DNA from: Anaeramoeba flamelloides
Lineage: Eukaryota > Metamonada > Anaeramoebidae
DNA length: 64,000 bases
Direction of reading: 5' to 3'
NCBI GenBank assembly: GCA_027625915.1
Contig: JANTQA010000029.1
Span: forward strand, 8,928,001-8,992,000
Below the pieces are notes generated by a model. The model did no database searches. It was given only the letters and a program-made list of their open reading frames with translations, and was not told the DNA's origin. This document shows, piece after piece, positions 21,666-34,549 of the stretch (positions within the stretch are counted from its first letter, which is position 1; every line of letters begins with the position of its first letter). The position numbers were made by a program, and so were the translations under genes.

Positions 21666-23732
21666 CGTATAATTTCCAATAGAAAGATAAATAATGTGTT
21701 TTTATTTTGTATAACATCAAAAATATAAAACAGTTGCCATTTTTAAGCCACAGACATGCATGAAATTGAAGAAAAATAAATTCTAAAATATAAAATCCAG
21801 ATACATTTTTTTTTTTTTTTTGGGTTCTAGTTATCTAAACTGAGAAAAAAAAAAAAAAAAAAAAAAAAAAAAACGAAAATGCACCTTACTTTTGATTTTA
21901 GTTTTTTACAAGCTTTTAACCTTTGTGAAAGGTTAACCCCTTAAATGAAAATATAGACCGCAGTTCTAATTATTTTTTTTTGTTAATTTGAATGAATTCT
22001 TTCATCTAACTAATTCTATTTACTTTTTAGAATAAGAAAAGCCCTATAAAAATAATGGATAAATATTTTGAGAATCTAAAAAATATTTCAAAAAAAAATA
22101 ATTTAAAATATTAGGCACCACTATTAATCCTGAAGTTATATGTATATAATTCTTCTTGATTTTTATAAAAACAAAATAAGATTATTCCCATTTTTCATAA
22201 GTAAATTGATAATAAAAGCATTTTACAATATTAAAATCAAGTAAACCAAAATATTTTTTTATACAATTCCTTAGACAATAAAAATTATATATACCCATTG
22301 ATAAATAAAATGATAATTGTAACAATATATATCTGGAAGAGTTAAAAATATTTTAAATTGTTTTTAGATAAAACTCTATTATTTATAAAAATCTATAATT
22401 TCAGAATTTTATTTAGTTTCATTTTTTGATAGTCTTTATTTTATTGTCAAAGTGTACATATCACATTTGATACAACAATATTTAAATTTAAAATAAATTT
22501 CCCCATCTTTTATATCTTGAACTTAAATTTATTCGATTTTTACATAATTTAAATCTTTTTTCCTTTTTATTTTTTCATCTTTTTCTTTTATTTTATCAAA
22601 AAGAAAATGAAAATAATTGAATATATAAAATATGTATCAAAAAAAAAAAAAATAAAAAAAAAAAGGTTATATACGTTTTTCAAAAAAAAAAAATGATGCA
22701 TTCTAGATTCAAATAAAAATTCCACTAAATATATGATTTTCTTTTAATTTTGAAGAAAATACCTTTTAAAAGTTAACAAATAAAACCATGAACAATTTGA
22801 ATTGTTCTTGAAAAAATAAAAATCCAACTTGTTATTGAAAATTTTAAACTATTTTTACCAAGAATCCCAAAAAAAAGCCAAAAATACTCAAAAATGGGTC
22901 ATATTCATTTTTTTTTCAGATACTTCCAAAATCATAAAAACCACTGTCTAACTGGTATTGGTCAAATATTTTTGGGCCACTTTTCTCATTAATAGAAAAA
23001 ACACCTTAGTAGTTCAAAAATCTTGAAAAAAAAAATATTTTATTCAAGGCTCTAAGCCTTTTATTTATTTTTTTTTTGTTTTAACAAAATTAGTTTTTAA
23101 AAATCATTATATTACAACAAATTCAATAAAAAGACTTAGGGCAATAATCATCTCTACCTGATGTATTTTTTTTTTGTTTTTGTGAAATGTATTATTTTCA
23201 AAAAAAAATATATTTAATTTTGTAGAAAACCACTAAAAAAATTATGTGAAATAATATTTGGAATTAAAATTTCTTTGAAGTGTATCTTTAAATTTGATAA
23301 ACATAATTTAATGGCAATTCATGTTTTTTAATGTAAAAATCATAATTTGATAAACCCGTCTTTCTCTCTTTTTTGTGACCCTATTCGCAAAAAATAATAT
23401 TAAAAAAAAAAAGTTAAATTATTCAATTATTTTCATTTATTGGAAAATTAATTAGATTATTCTATTCTTGAAAATAATTTATAAAAAATTTAGGTGAAAT
23501 ACCCATAACTAGTACTATTAAAGAATAAATACAAAAAAAAAAATTAAAAGTCAATCTTCAATAATTTTTTGTTTGTCAAAAAAAAAAGAATATTTTCTAT
23601 TTAGGAGCATTATAACCTTTTTTTCAATTTTACCTTTACAGAAGATAACTCAATTGTAAAAAAAAAAAAAATTGAAAGAACACAAAATATTATTTTTTTA
23701 ATCACCTTTTAAAAAAAAATTCTTTTTATTAT

Positions 23733-24060
23733 TATTATTATTATTGAAGAATTTTAAATTACACTTTAATGCCCTTAGACAAAAACCCCCTTTCAGGAAT
23801 TTAATCGTTGAATCACCAATTTCACAACTATTAAATAATGGAAATAATTTCAAACTATCACAATTTCAAATTATTTCATCAAGATTTAATTCTCGTAATT
23901 TATTTTGAAAAATTAATCTATTTTTTTCATAGGAAGGACATACTCATAAAAACCGATCAATATTTTTGATTAATTTCCTTTTGTTCATACTTTAAAAATA
24001 AAGTACAAAAAAGATTTGGGTTTTATTTTATTACATAGTTATATCTATTTAAGCAATTCT
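23733..24060 (-). mobile_element. LINE fragment: RT C-terminal tail, 3' end and (AAT)n tail
   Basis: Minus-strand reading gives NIDRFL-VCPSYEKNRLIF and QNKLRELNLDEI, then NCDSLKLFPLFNSCEIGDS, TIKFLKGGFCLRALKCN and an (AAT)n run at 23729-23753. The Cys region and the A/T-rich simple tail are typical of the 3' end of a non-LTR retrotransposon. Premature TGA codons (one where Trp is expected) and a frame change upstream show it is dead. It ties the reverse-transcriptase fragments to repeat L. Confidence 0.65.
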
Positions 24061-24789
24061 TAAAATTTATGAATTTAGGGATTTTTGAACCTGATGATAA
24101 CTTAAATTTTTTTGAGTTTTAAATAAATTAAAAAAAAATTCTTTTTAAAAAATAACTTTTTTAAAAAGCAGAAAAATGAAAAGCAATAAAGTATCTACAA
24201 CCCTATTAATTGAGTTCTTAATATGTTGAATTTCTTTTTCAAAATTAATTTTACATTTTAATAAAAAAATTTTTTCTTTTGTTTTTTACTTTTTACTGAA
24301 AATCAAATAATATAGATATGACTGTGAGTCAATCAAAAAGCACAAAATACATAAATAGAGATCATAAATAACAATTTAAATATTAACATATTCTATTTGT
24401 AAAAGAACAAATAGGAAAATAAAGTGAAATTTTTATCGGATTTATTATACGAACGCCAATAATATATTTCGAGAAAAATAATCTTTATCTTAACTAATCA
24501 AATTTTCTGATTGGGCAAAAAAAAAAAAAAAAAAGGAATGTTTGAATTTACTTTTTTTAATTTTTCAAAAGGAGAAAATAATATGGTCTTTTAAAGATCT
24601 AAATATATTTTAAAAAATCTCCTTTCTAATTCTGGAAAATAAAATAGTTAAATTTATAATTATAATAATAACAAGATATATTAGTAAATATTTTATAATT
24701 AGTAATATTTTAAAAAAAAATAATTGTATATATATATAATATTTTCTAATATTATATATAATATCTTTATATATCTTTTATTGGAAAAA

Positions 24790-27700
24790 TTATTTTATAT
24801 TATTTCTGGGTGTATTTTTTGGTTCTAATTTTAAAGATTTAGTTTTCATTTCCTCGTCTGAAATTCTTTCTGGCAGATTATTTAATAATGTTGAAATTTG
24901 ATGAACTGAAATAAAATTATAAAAACGATGTTGGAATTTTGTTAAGTTAGAAACGATTGTAAAAATTTCTCTTCTTTTTGCAAAATTGATTAAATTATTG
25001 ATAGAATCGGGTTCCTTATCCTCTTTTATTGTCAATTGGGTTAAATAATACACTAAGTTAGGAATGGCAGGTTTATCAAAAATAGTTGAGATTTTCTCTG
25101 CATAATTTTTTGAATTCGAATTTGGGGACATTAAGGTTTGTAATTTTTTCAATTGCTTTTTATCACTTTTGGGGATTTCGTCCCATGTATATTTTAAACG
25201 CTTTATGTGTGGATGGTCCATAGCTGTAATGACTGCCTGTAAAGAATGGTAATTATTCATTTTTAAGAAATGATTCGATAGTTTGATCATTTTGGAAATA
25301 ACTTTAATTCTTTCTTTTATTGCTTGAGTTGTTAAAATTGTTGAAGAAACCCAATTCGACAATCTTGAAAATCTTAAACTTAATTCAATGACATTTGGTG
25401 ATTTATTTCGAGTCTTTTCTTTGACCCATGCTTGGTTTAATAATTCAATTGGCTAAATAATAAGAAAATTAAAAATAAAATAATAATAATAATAATAATC
25501 TATTAGTAAATGCTTTTTAAAAATAAATAACACAAAATAATCTTGAGAATTAAAAAGTTGATTTTCAATAAAAAAAAAAATAAATAAATTTTCTTTTGTT
25601 TTGAATTATCGGGGTTATTATTTGTTTTTATGATGGAATTTGAATATTTTTCTTTTGATAGATTCAAAATAAATTAGTATGCTTTTTCGATCTCAAGCAA
25701 TTTTGTTTCATAAAAACAATATTATTCGCCTTGAGTGTCATTTTGGTAGAAAATTAAATACGAGATCGATGATTTAAGAAAACAATTATGAATAAATGAT
25801 ACAGCTGTTTTTAAAAAATGTGAGGAATAAAAATTTAAAAAAAGTATTACCCAAACTATTTTATTCGCTCTTTTTAAGAATGAATCAATCGGTTTGAGTT
25901 TCAATTTTTTAAAGCTTTTATTCCTCGCTTTTTTAAAATGGCTGTATATTTTTTCTTTTTTTCCGAATTAGGGTTAAAAATAATTTCTAAATAAAATTTC
26001 ATTTGAATTGAAATGATTTTTAATAATATTTGAGAAAACATTTCTTGATAAACCACCAAAAGTGAATCAACATTTTGGAGTTTTCAACTTTATTTTTTTT
26101 ATTTTTATTTGCTTTTTATCAAGATCTTGAAAAATTAAAGAATGAAAAATATGATAATGGAATCATTTAAACTATTTTTTCGTGTGACTTGAAAAATTTT
26201 ATAATAATAGAAAATGAGAAACATTTTCAAATACATTTTATTTGTCCTGTATTCAAATAAAATATGTTCAGTTCTTTGACGTTCATAGAAGATATGTCAA
26301 TTATTTTATCAGCAATTTTAATTGTTGAAAGATTAAAATATGAATTATTCTCATTCCAAAAAAAAAATGGGTATGAAAATTTTAAAAATGAGTTCATAAT
26401 TAGATTCATTTTAAAAAATTATGACTAGAAAGTTATCAAAGGTATCTTATAATAGATCCAACGAACTTCAATAGAAATATTTTTAATCATTTATTAAAAA
26501 AATTTTTTATCAAAATTTTTAAAAATGAGTTTATAATTAATAAGCGAATTCAGGATAATAATATAAAATTATATAAATACAAGTAATATAAAATTTGTGT
26601 AAATTTTTTTGTTAATTAATACTTTTTGAGTAATTTTCACAATTTTGAAATTTAGTTATAACACTCAGTCCCACTTTTAAGGTACAAACTTTCAAAGAAA
26701 ATGAAGGTACGAAAAAAAATTCTCGAATTAAGATACATTTTTTTGGAATTTTTTTTTTTACAAATTATTTTACTAGAGTTTGGAATTTTGTGCTTTAATT
26801 TGAAATTGTTTTTGTGACTTAATTTGTGTTGAAAGTTTGTACCTTAAAAGTGGCACTGACTGTATAATGATAATAAAAACAAAAAGGAAAAACTACAACT
26901 TTTTTTTTTTTGTTTTGTTGTTCAATTTTGAATTTTTTTAATTTTAATCAAAGTATTTTTAAATGATATATTTTAGTAAAATGATAATTAATAATAAAAG
27001 AATAGGAATTTTCATGGAATTTTCGTGTTTCAAAAGAATTTTACAATGAGATAAAAAAATATCAATTTGCCTTAATCATAATCAATTATAAAAAAAAAAA
27101 AAAAAAATGATTAAATATCAATTATTAGGATTATGAAAACAATAAATGAAGGACAAAATAAAAAATTAAAATATAAGAAAGAAAAAATTAACAATAATAA
27201 ATAAAAATATTCTTACTTTAATATCGGTATAAAGATCATGAACAAGTAAAGATTCTTGTCTAGCGAGTTCTTCTTCGTCAATATCTGATAAATTCAAATT
27301 AATATTCCAAATATTTTTTGGTAAAATAGGCTCTGGTGATTTTTCCGATTTTTCTCTTTCAATAATTAAGCTAGCACCCTTTTGCATTCTACTAATTGAA
27401 TTTCTTAAATTTTTTGAAAGGGAGCTATGGCCATCTCTAAAAACTGTATTATCGATGAAATTATAAATTTCTGAAATTAATCTATCGTTAAAATCAGAAA
27501 AGTGGTCTTCAATCCATTTTTTGAGAACATTTCCGACACGTATTTGAATAAACTTTCGATGGGTTTTAAATTCTGTATACGTTTGATCGTTCCTTTTTGG
27601 TACATTATATCTTTCAATCAATTTTGAAAGTACCTGCCGTGGTGTTGTAAAAGACTGGTAGCACATTAGAAATGTTTTCATATAGTCTGGATAGCCCTTT

Positions 27701-30700
27701 GGTCGATCAGGTGGGGTTAATTTTTCAATTAATTTGTTTAATGTACCTGCTTTAATTAATTCCTTTTCGAGGATTATATTATTTTCGGAATCTGGCCCTT
27801 CATCCCAAATATTAACATCTCTTCTTTTGTTTTCTAAGTCCTCATTCCCAAGGCCAACAAAATCCTTATTGAATAAGATTTCGGGATCTTCTTCGCTTTC
27901 ATCTTCTTGTGGATCAATATATTCTGTCGATAGGTTCCAAATATTATCAACATCAGTTATACCTAATTCTAACAAAGGCACAAGTTGACTTTTTTTAAAT
28001 TCTGATTCTTCGTCTAATAATATTAAAAGATCAAAGATTAATGAAAAAAATTAAAAAAAGAAATTAAATTTTTAATTTGAGCAATTCTCTGTTTTATGTT
28101 ATAGAAATACCATTTTTTGCATTTTTCAAAGAATTTATATTCTCCTCTTTTGAGTTATATTTATATTTTCAGTATTAAAATTAAAGTTTGTTTCAACTCA
28201 AGCAAAATAATATATTAATAGTTCCAATCTTTTTGATTTCTAAGATCATTTATTTTATTATTTTTCATTCTTTTAAATTTTTTTTTGGAATTTATATTAA
28301 AAAAAAATTCCCTATTTTGAAATGTATCACTTTTTTTCACAACAGTAAACGATTAAAAAACATAAACCTTACCTAATTTTTTTTTTTTTCAAAAAGTAAT
28401 ATATTTAAATTCTCAATGTTTGTTTCCATTCATTTTTTTTTTTTTTTTTAAATTGATTCGCATACTAATTAATGTTGGTTTTTTGATGTTATGTGTGCAA
28501 AACCTTCAACTGAAATTAAAAGAATCAAAATTAATTATCAGAAAAAGTATGAATACAAAAAGATGATAATAATATCAATACGAGCTTGGTTTGTTTCAAA
28601 AATATTCTCTAAATAAAATAAAAAAAAAGTTGATTATTTTTTTTCCATTTTTTCCCTGGCTGAATTGTCTTTACATCGGGAAGAAGAGTTACAAAGGGAA
28701 AAAGATCAGATGGTTAAATGTATATAATGAGATAATTAAACAGAGCAATATGAGTAACTTGAAAATAAAAACCAAAAAGTAAAGGAAAAAAAAAATATCA
28801 AGAGTTGAAAAAGAAAATTAGATCAAAAAGAAATTACAACTTTTAAATAATGAACTTCATAATGAACTTTCATGATTAACTAAAAAACTGAAATTAACCA
28901 AAAGTATCATGGCTGTGTTTTTTTGTGTTCTTAATTAAATGATAGCATTGTATGTTTCTTTGATTTTTTTCCAATTGCTGATTATAAACCTTTTTTAAAT
29001 TTAAATTTATTTTTTTTTTCTTTTTTTCAATTTTTTTCCTTTTTCGTTGGTCAATTTTTTGTTTTTGCTTTTGAACCATGAAAATAATTTGGGTGTGTTA
29101 TTCTCATAATTAACCATGAAATCATAGATTTAACTTTTAAATTCGAATTGAGGAAATTCAAGTGAAATGATATTTAGAGTGTAATTTACACTTCTTCAAT
29201 AATAATAATAATAATAATAAATGCTTATTTAATTTTGAAAAAGATTTTTATTTTGTAAATTAATCAATAGATCTATTGTTTTATAAATGAGTTGACTTAA
29301 TAAGTAAGTATATTATTTTTTTGTTGATTTGAAATTTTGGTTTTTATATTCTTAATTTAAATTTAAAAAATCGATTAGAAAGTAATGTTAACAGAATGAA
29401 AATTTAAAACTCTCAATGAAAACTTTTGAATTCAAAATTTTTTTTCGTCTTGTTTTTAAAAAAATTTAAATTCTCAAAATATAAAAAAAAAAATTCAAAG
29501 GTATTGGACCATAAAATATTAATTAAAATCTTTTAAAAACTTTTCAGTGATTACTTTTCACATCGAAAACCTATCTATTCTAAGTGGTGTGGTAATAAGA
29601 TTGAATCGATAATGTGAGTGGATCATTTAAAGTTTTAAATTTTGGATTAGATTAACTGAGAAAAAGTAAGATTTTAAGATCAAATTGAAAATTAATTAAA
29701 TTTACAAGTAACAAATACAATAGCTAACAAAGAATTGCAAATTTTAGCTTTGATAAAAAAATAATAAAAAAAAAAAAAGAAAAATAAACAATTTGAAACA
29801 CTTAATTTATTATTAGTTTATATGGAAAATTTTAAGGATAATTGATGATCAGTATATATTTTTAATCAAGAAATAATGTAAATATGTTTTATTTTCTCAT
29901 TGAAAGAAAATTTCTTTAATATGAATATCTTTTAATAATTGTTTAAATCTGAAAAAAAATAATGCATCTTCCTATATATAACTGTATGTATGCATAGATA
30001 TAACAAAGCCACTTGCTTTTTAGAAAAGATTAATTTCTATTTGTAAGATGATGGTTATTTTTTACTTTTATAGAAAAATACTTTATATTTTTATATTCCA
30101 GAGAGGTGATTCAACAAAATTGTCTCATGTTTGCCGTTAAGTTTTTTTTAATATGAGAAATAAAAAGAAAACGTAATAAATTTTCGGTTTATTTCTCAAA
30201 TTAAAAAAAAACGTCTTTAGGTTTTCCAGAATTTAAAAGAATGGAGTTAAATCATAGATTTTGTTCAATTCTTTGGAATTCTGGAAAGACTAGGCACTTT
30301 TCGTTCGGTTTTTTTTAATTTTTGAAATAAAAAGAAAACTCAAGAAAACCTAACGGTGTTTTTCCAGAGTCCAAAAGAATAGAGTAAAATTAAAGATTTT
30401 TCTCAATTCTTTTAAATTATGGAAAAGCTAACGTCTGTTTTTTTTATTTCTTAAATAAAAAAAAAAACCTAGGAACTTGACGGCACTCTAGAGCACTTCT
30501 TGAAACATTAAATTTATTTAGTTTTTTTTTATCTTGTCTATAATGTAGGCAAGATTATAACTCAAAATTGTAGGCAAGATTATCACTCGAAATGTACCCT
30601 CAAAAAATACATAACATTTTAATTTCTTTCTTTCTTTTTTTTTTTTGATGTTATTTTTGAATGAATCTTGAAAACAATTATTTGGTTATGTTGATGATTA

Positions 30701-32878
30701 TTTATGATGATGAAATTAAATATTGATATTTAAAAAATAATCAAAATAAATATTTTTTTAATTTTTTTTGTGGAAATATTTTATTCTGTTTAGATCGAAA
30801 TATACAATAAAATTTTCATTTAAGTATGTTGTTGAAAATTTTAAAAAATTAATTATTTTAAAATAACCTTGCCATTGTTTTCCAAAAAATAAATTTAGTA
30901 AAAAAAAAAAAAAGAGGAGGTCAATTTCAATTTGATAATTAATTTCAAAAAACAATAATCAAAGTATTAAAAGATTAATAAATACCATTTATCTTTGGTA
31001 AAATTCTTATATGAAGAATTATTTTTTTTTTTTGACACATTCATACATTTTTCGGTATAGATAAAATGTGGACGAATAATCGATATTTATTATTTTTTCA
31101 AATTTTCAAACCAATTAAAATTATTAAAATCTGAATTATAAGATATAATATTATTATAAAGTTAATTTTGAAAAGGGTGTTTTTCTTTCAAATTAACAAA
31201 ATAATTATTCATTTTTTTAAAATTTCAGTATGTTTTTTGAGTTTTTAATTTATAATTTAGATTTATTTAAAATTTTGTTTTCTTGTTAATTAAAATTCTT
31301 CTGGTTTCTTTTGGAAAATAATTATAAAAATATTAAATGATTTAATTTTAAAATCGTTTATTTGTTTATTTTCTTTTTTTGGTATCTTGATATTTTGGAT
31401 CAATATAGAAACCTTATTTCATCCAGAAAAAATTTTAAATTGAAAAATAAATAATTTTTTTTTTTTATTTTTTTGTTTTTTTTTATTATTTGTAATTTGA
31501 AAAATTTCTAAAAATGTGCAGATTTTGTTGAATTAATAAATTTGGTAATAATCTTGAATTCCAATCTATTACAAGAATTCCACTCATGTATCTTTTCAAG
31601 TTCAATTCCCTCATATTTTTTGTATAATTAAAAAGATTTGGTTTTTTAACAGATTAGAACATCAGAAATTTCTTATTTATGGGAAAAAAAAAATGAAACG
31701 GTAAAAAATAATTCGATACGTTTTTTAATTAAAAACATCAAGAAAATGACTGAAAATGGAGTGTTATTTCAATAAAAAGAAGAAATCAATTAACTTTTAA
31801 AAAATAATTTGTCCATTATTTTATTCTCGATCAAACCCAACAAAAATAATGAAAATTCCCGAGTATATTGAGATCCAATTGAATTGAGACTTTTCTTGAT
31901 TTCAAAAATATCGAAATTTTTTTAACAAATTTTTAATAATTGATCAATAAAAGAAAAATCATTACTCAAAGATAGTATTATAGAAACTGTTATTGTGTTT
32001 AATCACCCACTTTTGTTTTTGGTTATTGATTTTATTTTTCGTTTTCAAGGTTTTATTAAGATTTTCAATTAAAAATTTTCTTGATCTTTTTTTACTGTTA
32101 AACTTTTTTTCTCCACTTCAAATTCAAAAAAAAATTAATTTTATCTTAAAGGTTTAATAAAGAAGAGCCAAAATTAGTGTGAATCAATTTTTGTTTTTAA
32201 TTGGTTTGTCAAGTTTTTTTTTTGTTCTTGTAATTGTGATGAAACAGCTCAGATTTTGAAATTTGAACAAAAAATTTTTCCTTTATTAATTGGAAAATGA
32301 CAGTAATCGGTTAACCAAAGAAAAACTCTGAATTCAAAGATAGTATTTTGAAAAATCGTTATTGTTGAAAAACCTTTATTTTGTCTTTGAAAATCTATTT
32401 TTTCTTTTATTAATTGGACTTACTTTTCATTTTCATGATTTTTGTGATTCGGTTGATTTCTCTTATTGTTTGCAATTACAAAATATGGATTTTCTTTTTT
32501 CCACAATATTTTAAGATTTTTTCTTTTGTGAAGGGCTTTGGAGAAAAAAAAAATGATGAATTTGAGGATGGTTTCATGTTGGTTTGCAAATTAAAAGTTC
32601 AAAGATAGTACGTAGTGTGAATATATATGTATCTAATAAAGTTTTTGAGAGAATTAATTCTGATTAAACCAATTTGTTTTTCCTGACAATCAAAAAAATA
32701 AATTACAAAAAATATAAAAAACACAAAACTTTGAGAAGGTTTTGGCAAACAAATTAAAAAAACACTTTTTGAAAATTTAGTACAAACACATGGCATTTCT
32801 CTTTGAAAAAATTCAATTAAAAAATTTTTTGTAAATAAAAAAAGAAAAAAAATGTGATGAGGAAAAAAATAATAAAAA

Positions 32879-32912
<34 letters not shown>

Positions 32913-33192
32913 ACATATCATACAACGTAAATTTGTTTCTTCTTCTAAACATCTAATAGATTTTTTTAACCCAATTGTAGACAAGTGTTGCATAACAAGT
33001 TGAAGAAGATCTGTTTTTGAGACATTGTCTTTTACTTCTGTTTGTGATTTTGCAATTAAATGCGAAAAACTATTAATTCGGTAAAGATGATAAAGTTGAA
33101 AAAGAAAAAATAATTAATTATAAAAAGAAATAAGGTGGGTTACCAAAATAAACCATATTAGAAACAAACCTCTTGTGAAAAAAAATTATCAG

Positions 33193-33230
<38 letters not shown>

Positions 33231-34159
33231 TTGGTTTGTTGAGAACAAATTTACCTCTTTTGGTTCAATAGAGGAAGAGTTCGTTCTCGAACTTCAAGAA
33301 CGTCTGGGTGATTTTTTAATACATAAGCCAACCAGTCGTGTTTTTTTATTTCTGGTCCTTTCAGTGCCTCTTTTTCAAGTTCAATTTCCTCTTGGATTTG
33401 TTTTTCTCTTTGCAATTCAAGCTCTTTTTGTCTTAGCTGTTTATTTTTTAAAACCTTGTCATTGTTGGTCGTAAACCCAAGCAATTCTTCCATTTTGGAT
33501 TTTCTCTTAACTGGCTGCTTTGTGTGTTCCTCAGACACCGTGCTAATTGTTGTGAATCTTCTTTTTGGTTTTTGGTTTCCTTTTAAAGGATCGATATTTT
33601 TGTTTATTTGTTTAGTTTCAAGAGATTGTGATTTTTTTAAGAGGCTTTTTGTTTCTGTTGAGGTATTTTGATTTTTGTTTTCTTGTTCGGGTATCTCTTC
33701 GGGTAACTCTTCAGGTAACTCTTCGGGAAGCTCTTCAGGTAGCTCTTCAGGTAGTTCTTCGGGTAATTCTTCGGGTAATTCTTCAGGTAGTTCTTCAGGT
33801 AGTTCTTCGGGTAATTCTTCGGGTAGCTCTTCAGGTAAAATTTCGGGTAATTCTTCAGGTAACTCTTCAGGTAACTCTTCGGGTAGTTCGTCGGGTAAAA
33901 TTTCAGGTAATTCTTCAGGTAGTTCTTCTGGTAGCTCCTCCGGTAATTCTTTGGGTAGTTCTTGTTCTTGTTGTTGGGTCCGTTCTTTTTCATTTTCTTT
34001 TTCTTTTTCTTTTTCTTGTGTTAGTTTTGTTTCATTCTTTGGTATGGTGAGAGTACTTGTAGTGCTTTTGTTTCTATTTCTTCTTCTATCACGTACTCTT
34101 CGTTGGGGTATTTGCATATTTTTTAAGAATTCATCAGCTCTGAGTGGGGTGTTTGTCAT
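24790..34159 (-). CDS. RasGEF with Pro-Glu repeat, LisH, RasGEF_N and CDC25-type catalytic domain, four exons
   Basis: Activates a Ras-family GTPase by GDP release. Exons: 34159-33255, 33069-32924, 28013-27217 and 25452-24790. Phases (2, 1, 0) match at each junction and the spliced frame is 836 aa, stop TAA. Order: basic N-terminus; ELPEE pentapeptide repeat (67-155); Glu/Lys coil and DWLAYVLKNHPDVLEVRERT; LisH dimerisation motif at about 322-347 (DLLQLVMQHLSTIGLKKSI); a linker, SQLVPLLELGITDVDNIWNL; RasGEF_N (about 435-545, GTLNKLIEKLTPPDRPKG); and the catalytic domain (about 592-825) with ELARQESLLVHDLYTDIKP, NYHSLQAVITAMDHPHIKRL and IPNLVYYLTQLTIKEDKEPD. LisH plus RasGEF is known from social amoeba GEFs. 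Introns are 185, 4,910 and 1,764 nt with good GT..AG ends. The 33255/33069 junction rests on phase and context alone. The rest is strong. Confidence 0.87.
25453..27216 (-). other. RasGEF intron 3
   Basis: Donor GTAAGA, acceptor ATTTAG. It interrupts the catalytic domain between LYTDIK and PIELLNQAW. It carries a family A MITE at 26662-26862; otherwise AT-rich without exons. Confidence 0.85.
26662..26862. mobile_element. Palindromic MITE, family A, copy 2
   Basis: 201 bp. Right tip CTGACTG followed by TA; left tip CACTCAGT is slightly diverged. The arms CCACTTTTAAGGTACAAACT and AGTTTGTACCTTAAAAGTGG are exact inverted repeats here. Located in RasGEF intron 3. Confidence 0.8.
28630..29221 (+). 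mobile_element. LINE-like repeat L, 3' part with (AAT)n tail
   Basis: Same repeat as 11341-11900 and 55900-56412. It opens with a coding-like stretch (PFFPWLNCLYIGKKSYKGKK) also conserved in the 11-kb copy, passes the CEI-like motif (HEIIDLTFKFELRKFK-stop) and ends GAGTGTAATTTACACTTCTTC followed by AAT repeats at 29198-29221. Degraded copy inside the RasGEF intron, opposite to the host gene. Confidence 0.6.
29546..29612 (+). other. Exon-like patch in RasGEF intron, opposite strand
   Basis: Preceded by acceptor CTTTTCAG and followed by donor GTGAGT. The enclosed frame reads DYFSHRKPIYSKWCGNKIES. Composition is clearly richer than its surroundings. No partner exon found, so it may be a nested plus-strand gene, a relic or chance. 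Confidence 0.25.
30135..30485. repeat. Palindrome array J, locus 2 (beta-alpha-beta-alpha-beta)
   Basis: Alternating hairpins. Alpha has arms such as CCAGAATTTAAAAGAAT and ATTCTTTGGAATTCTGG (30228-30290 and 30352-30420). Beta has arms such as TTTTTTTTAATATGAGAAATAA and TTATTTCTCAAATTAAAAAA (30145-30215). Units are joined by CTAACGG/CTAGGCACTT-like spacers. No coding frame. Confidence 0.7.
33695..33961 (-). repeat. 15-bp tandem repeat encoding (ELPEE)n in RasGEF
   Basis: About 18 copies of a five-residue unit (ELPEE with ILPE, ILPD and EIPE variants). The opposite strand shows GGTAGTTCTTC-like units. Synonymous changes between units show the peptide, not just the DNA, has been kept. Confidence 0.9.
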
Positions 34160-34549
34160 AAGTTTGAAAATAGACTACAAAAAAAAAGAATTAAGTAGCA
34201 AAAAATAAATTTCATTTTTTCAGAAATATAGTATTCAATCTTTTTGAGTACTTTTTGTTTGAAATATTTTTCTTGAAAAACAATAAACAAAGCAAATTTC
34301 TCAGAAAATGACAATTTTTGGGGTAAATAAAATTGTATTTGTTAATTGTGTTTTAAGAAATGGTGTGTTGTTAAAAACGAACCCATGGAATTGTAGTTAT
34401 CCACCAAACAAATAATGCCACCAAATTGATTTTTTTTTAAAAAGAAAAAAAAATATTTTTTCCTCTTAAAAAATTTCTAAAGTGGAGTGAATAAAGTGAG
34501 ACAGCTTGTGGTTCTTTGACACCGCTCTTTAACTGAGGTGTGTTTTAAA

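Larger units (their letters stand above)
20604..24789. other. Intergenic between HSCB start and RasGEF end
   Basis: Contains palindrome array J (about 20985-21250), an inverted-repeat element (21325-21665), an A run of about 30 near 21850 and LINE debris (23733-24060). The rest is poly-A/T-rich DNA without recognisable exons. Confidence 0.5.
28014..32923 (-). other. RasGEF intron 2 (4,910 nt), repeat-rich
   Basis: Donor GTATGA after the LisH exon, acceptor ATTATTAG before the RasGEF_N exon. It contains a LINE-like L copy (28630-29221), palindrome array J (30135-30485), a plus-strand exon-like patch (29546-29612) and long poly-A/T. It ends in an A run next to the donor. Confidence 0.75.

Noticed and set aside
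23880-23960. TGA codons where Trp is expected in the LINE tail, suggesting TGA = Trp
   Set aside because: All Trp codons I checked in RasGEF, SAP18 and importin are TGG, and the LINE copy also has a frame change upstream, so decay is the simpler reading.
28894-29079. Lys/Gln-rich 61-codon minus-strand frame with an ATG
   Set aside because: Lies inside repeat L; the other copies do not keep this frame open, and poly-T read in antisense gives poly-Lys.
30135-30485. CRISPR-like array
   Set aside because: Units are alternating palindromes of unequal length without unique spacers, and the genome is eukaryotic.
32599-32952. Phe-rich 117-codon minus-strand frame
   Set aside because: Mostly the T-run read as Phe; its first codons overlap the true LisH exon in another frame.
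33628-34208. Several long frames (Ser/Gly-rich and Leu/Val-rich) opposite the ELPEE repeat
   Set aside because: Antisense shadows of the 15-bp repeat in the RasGEF first exon; a repeat with a unit divisible by three opens all frames.
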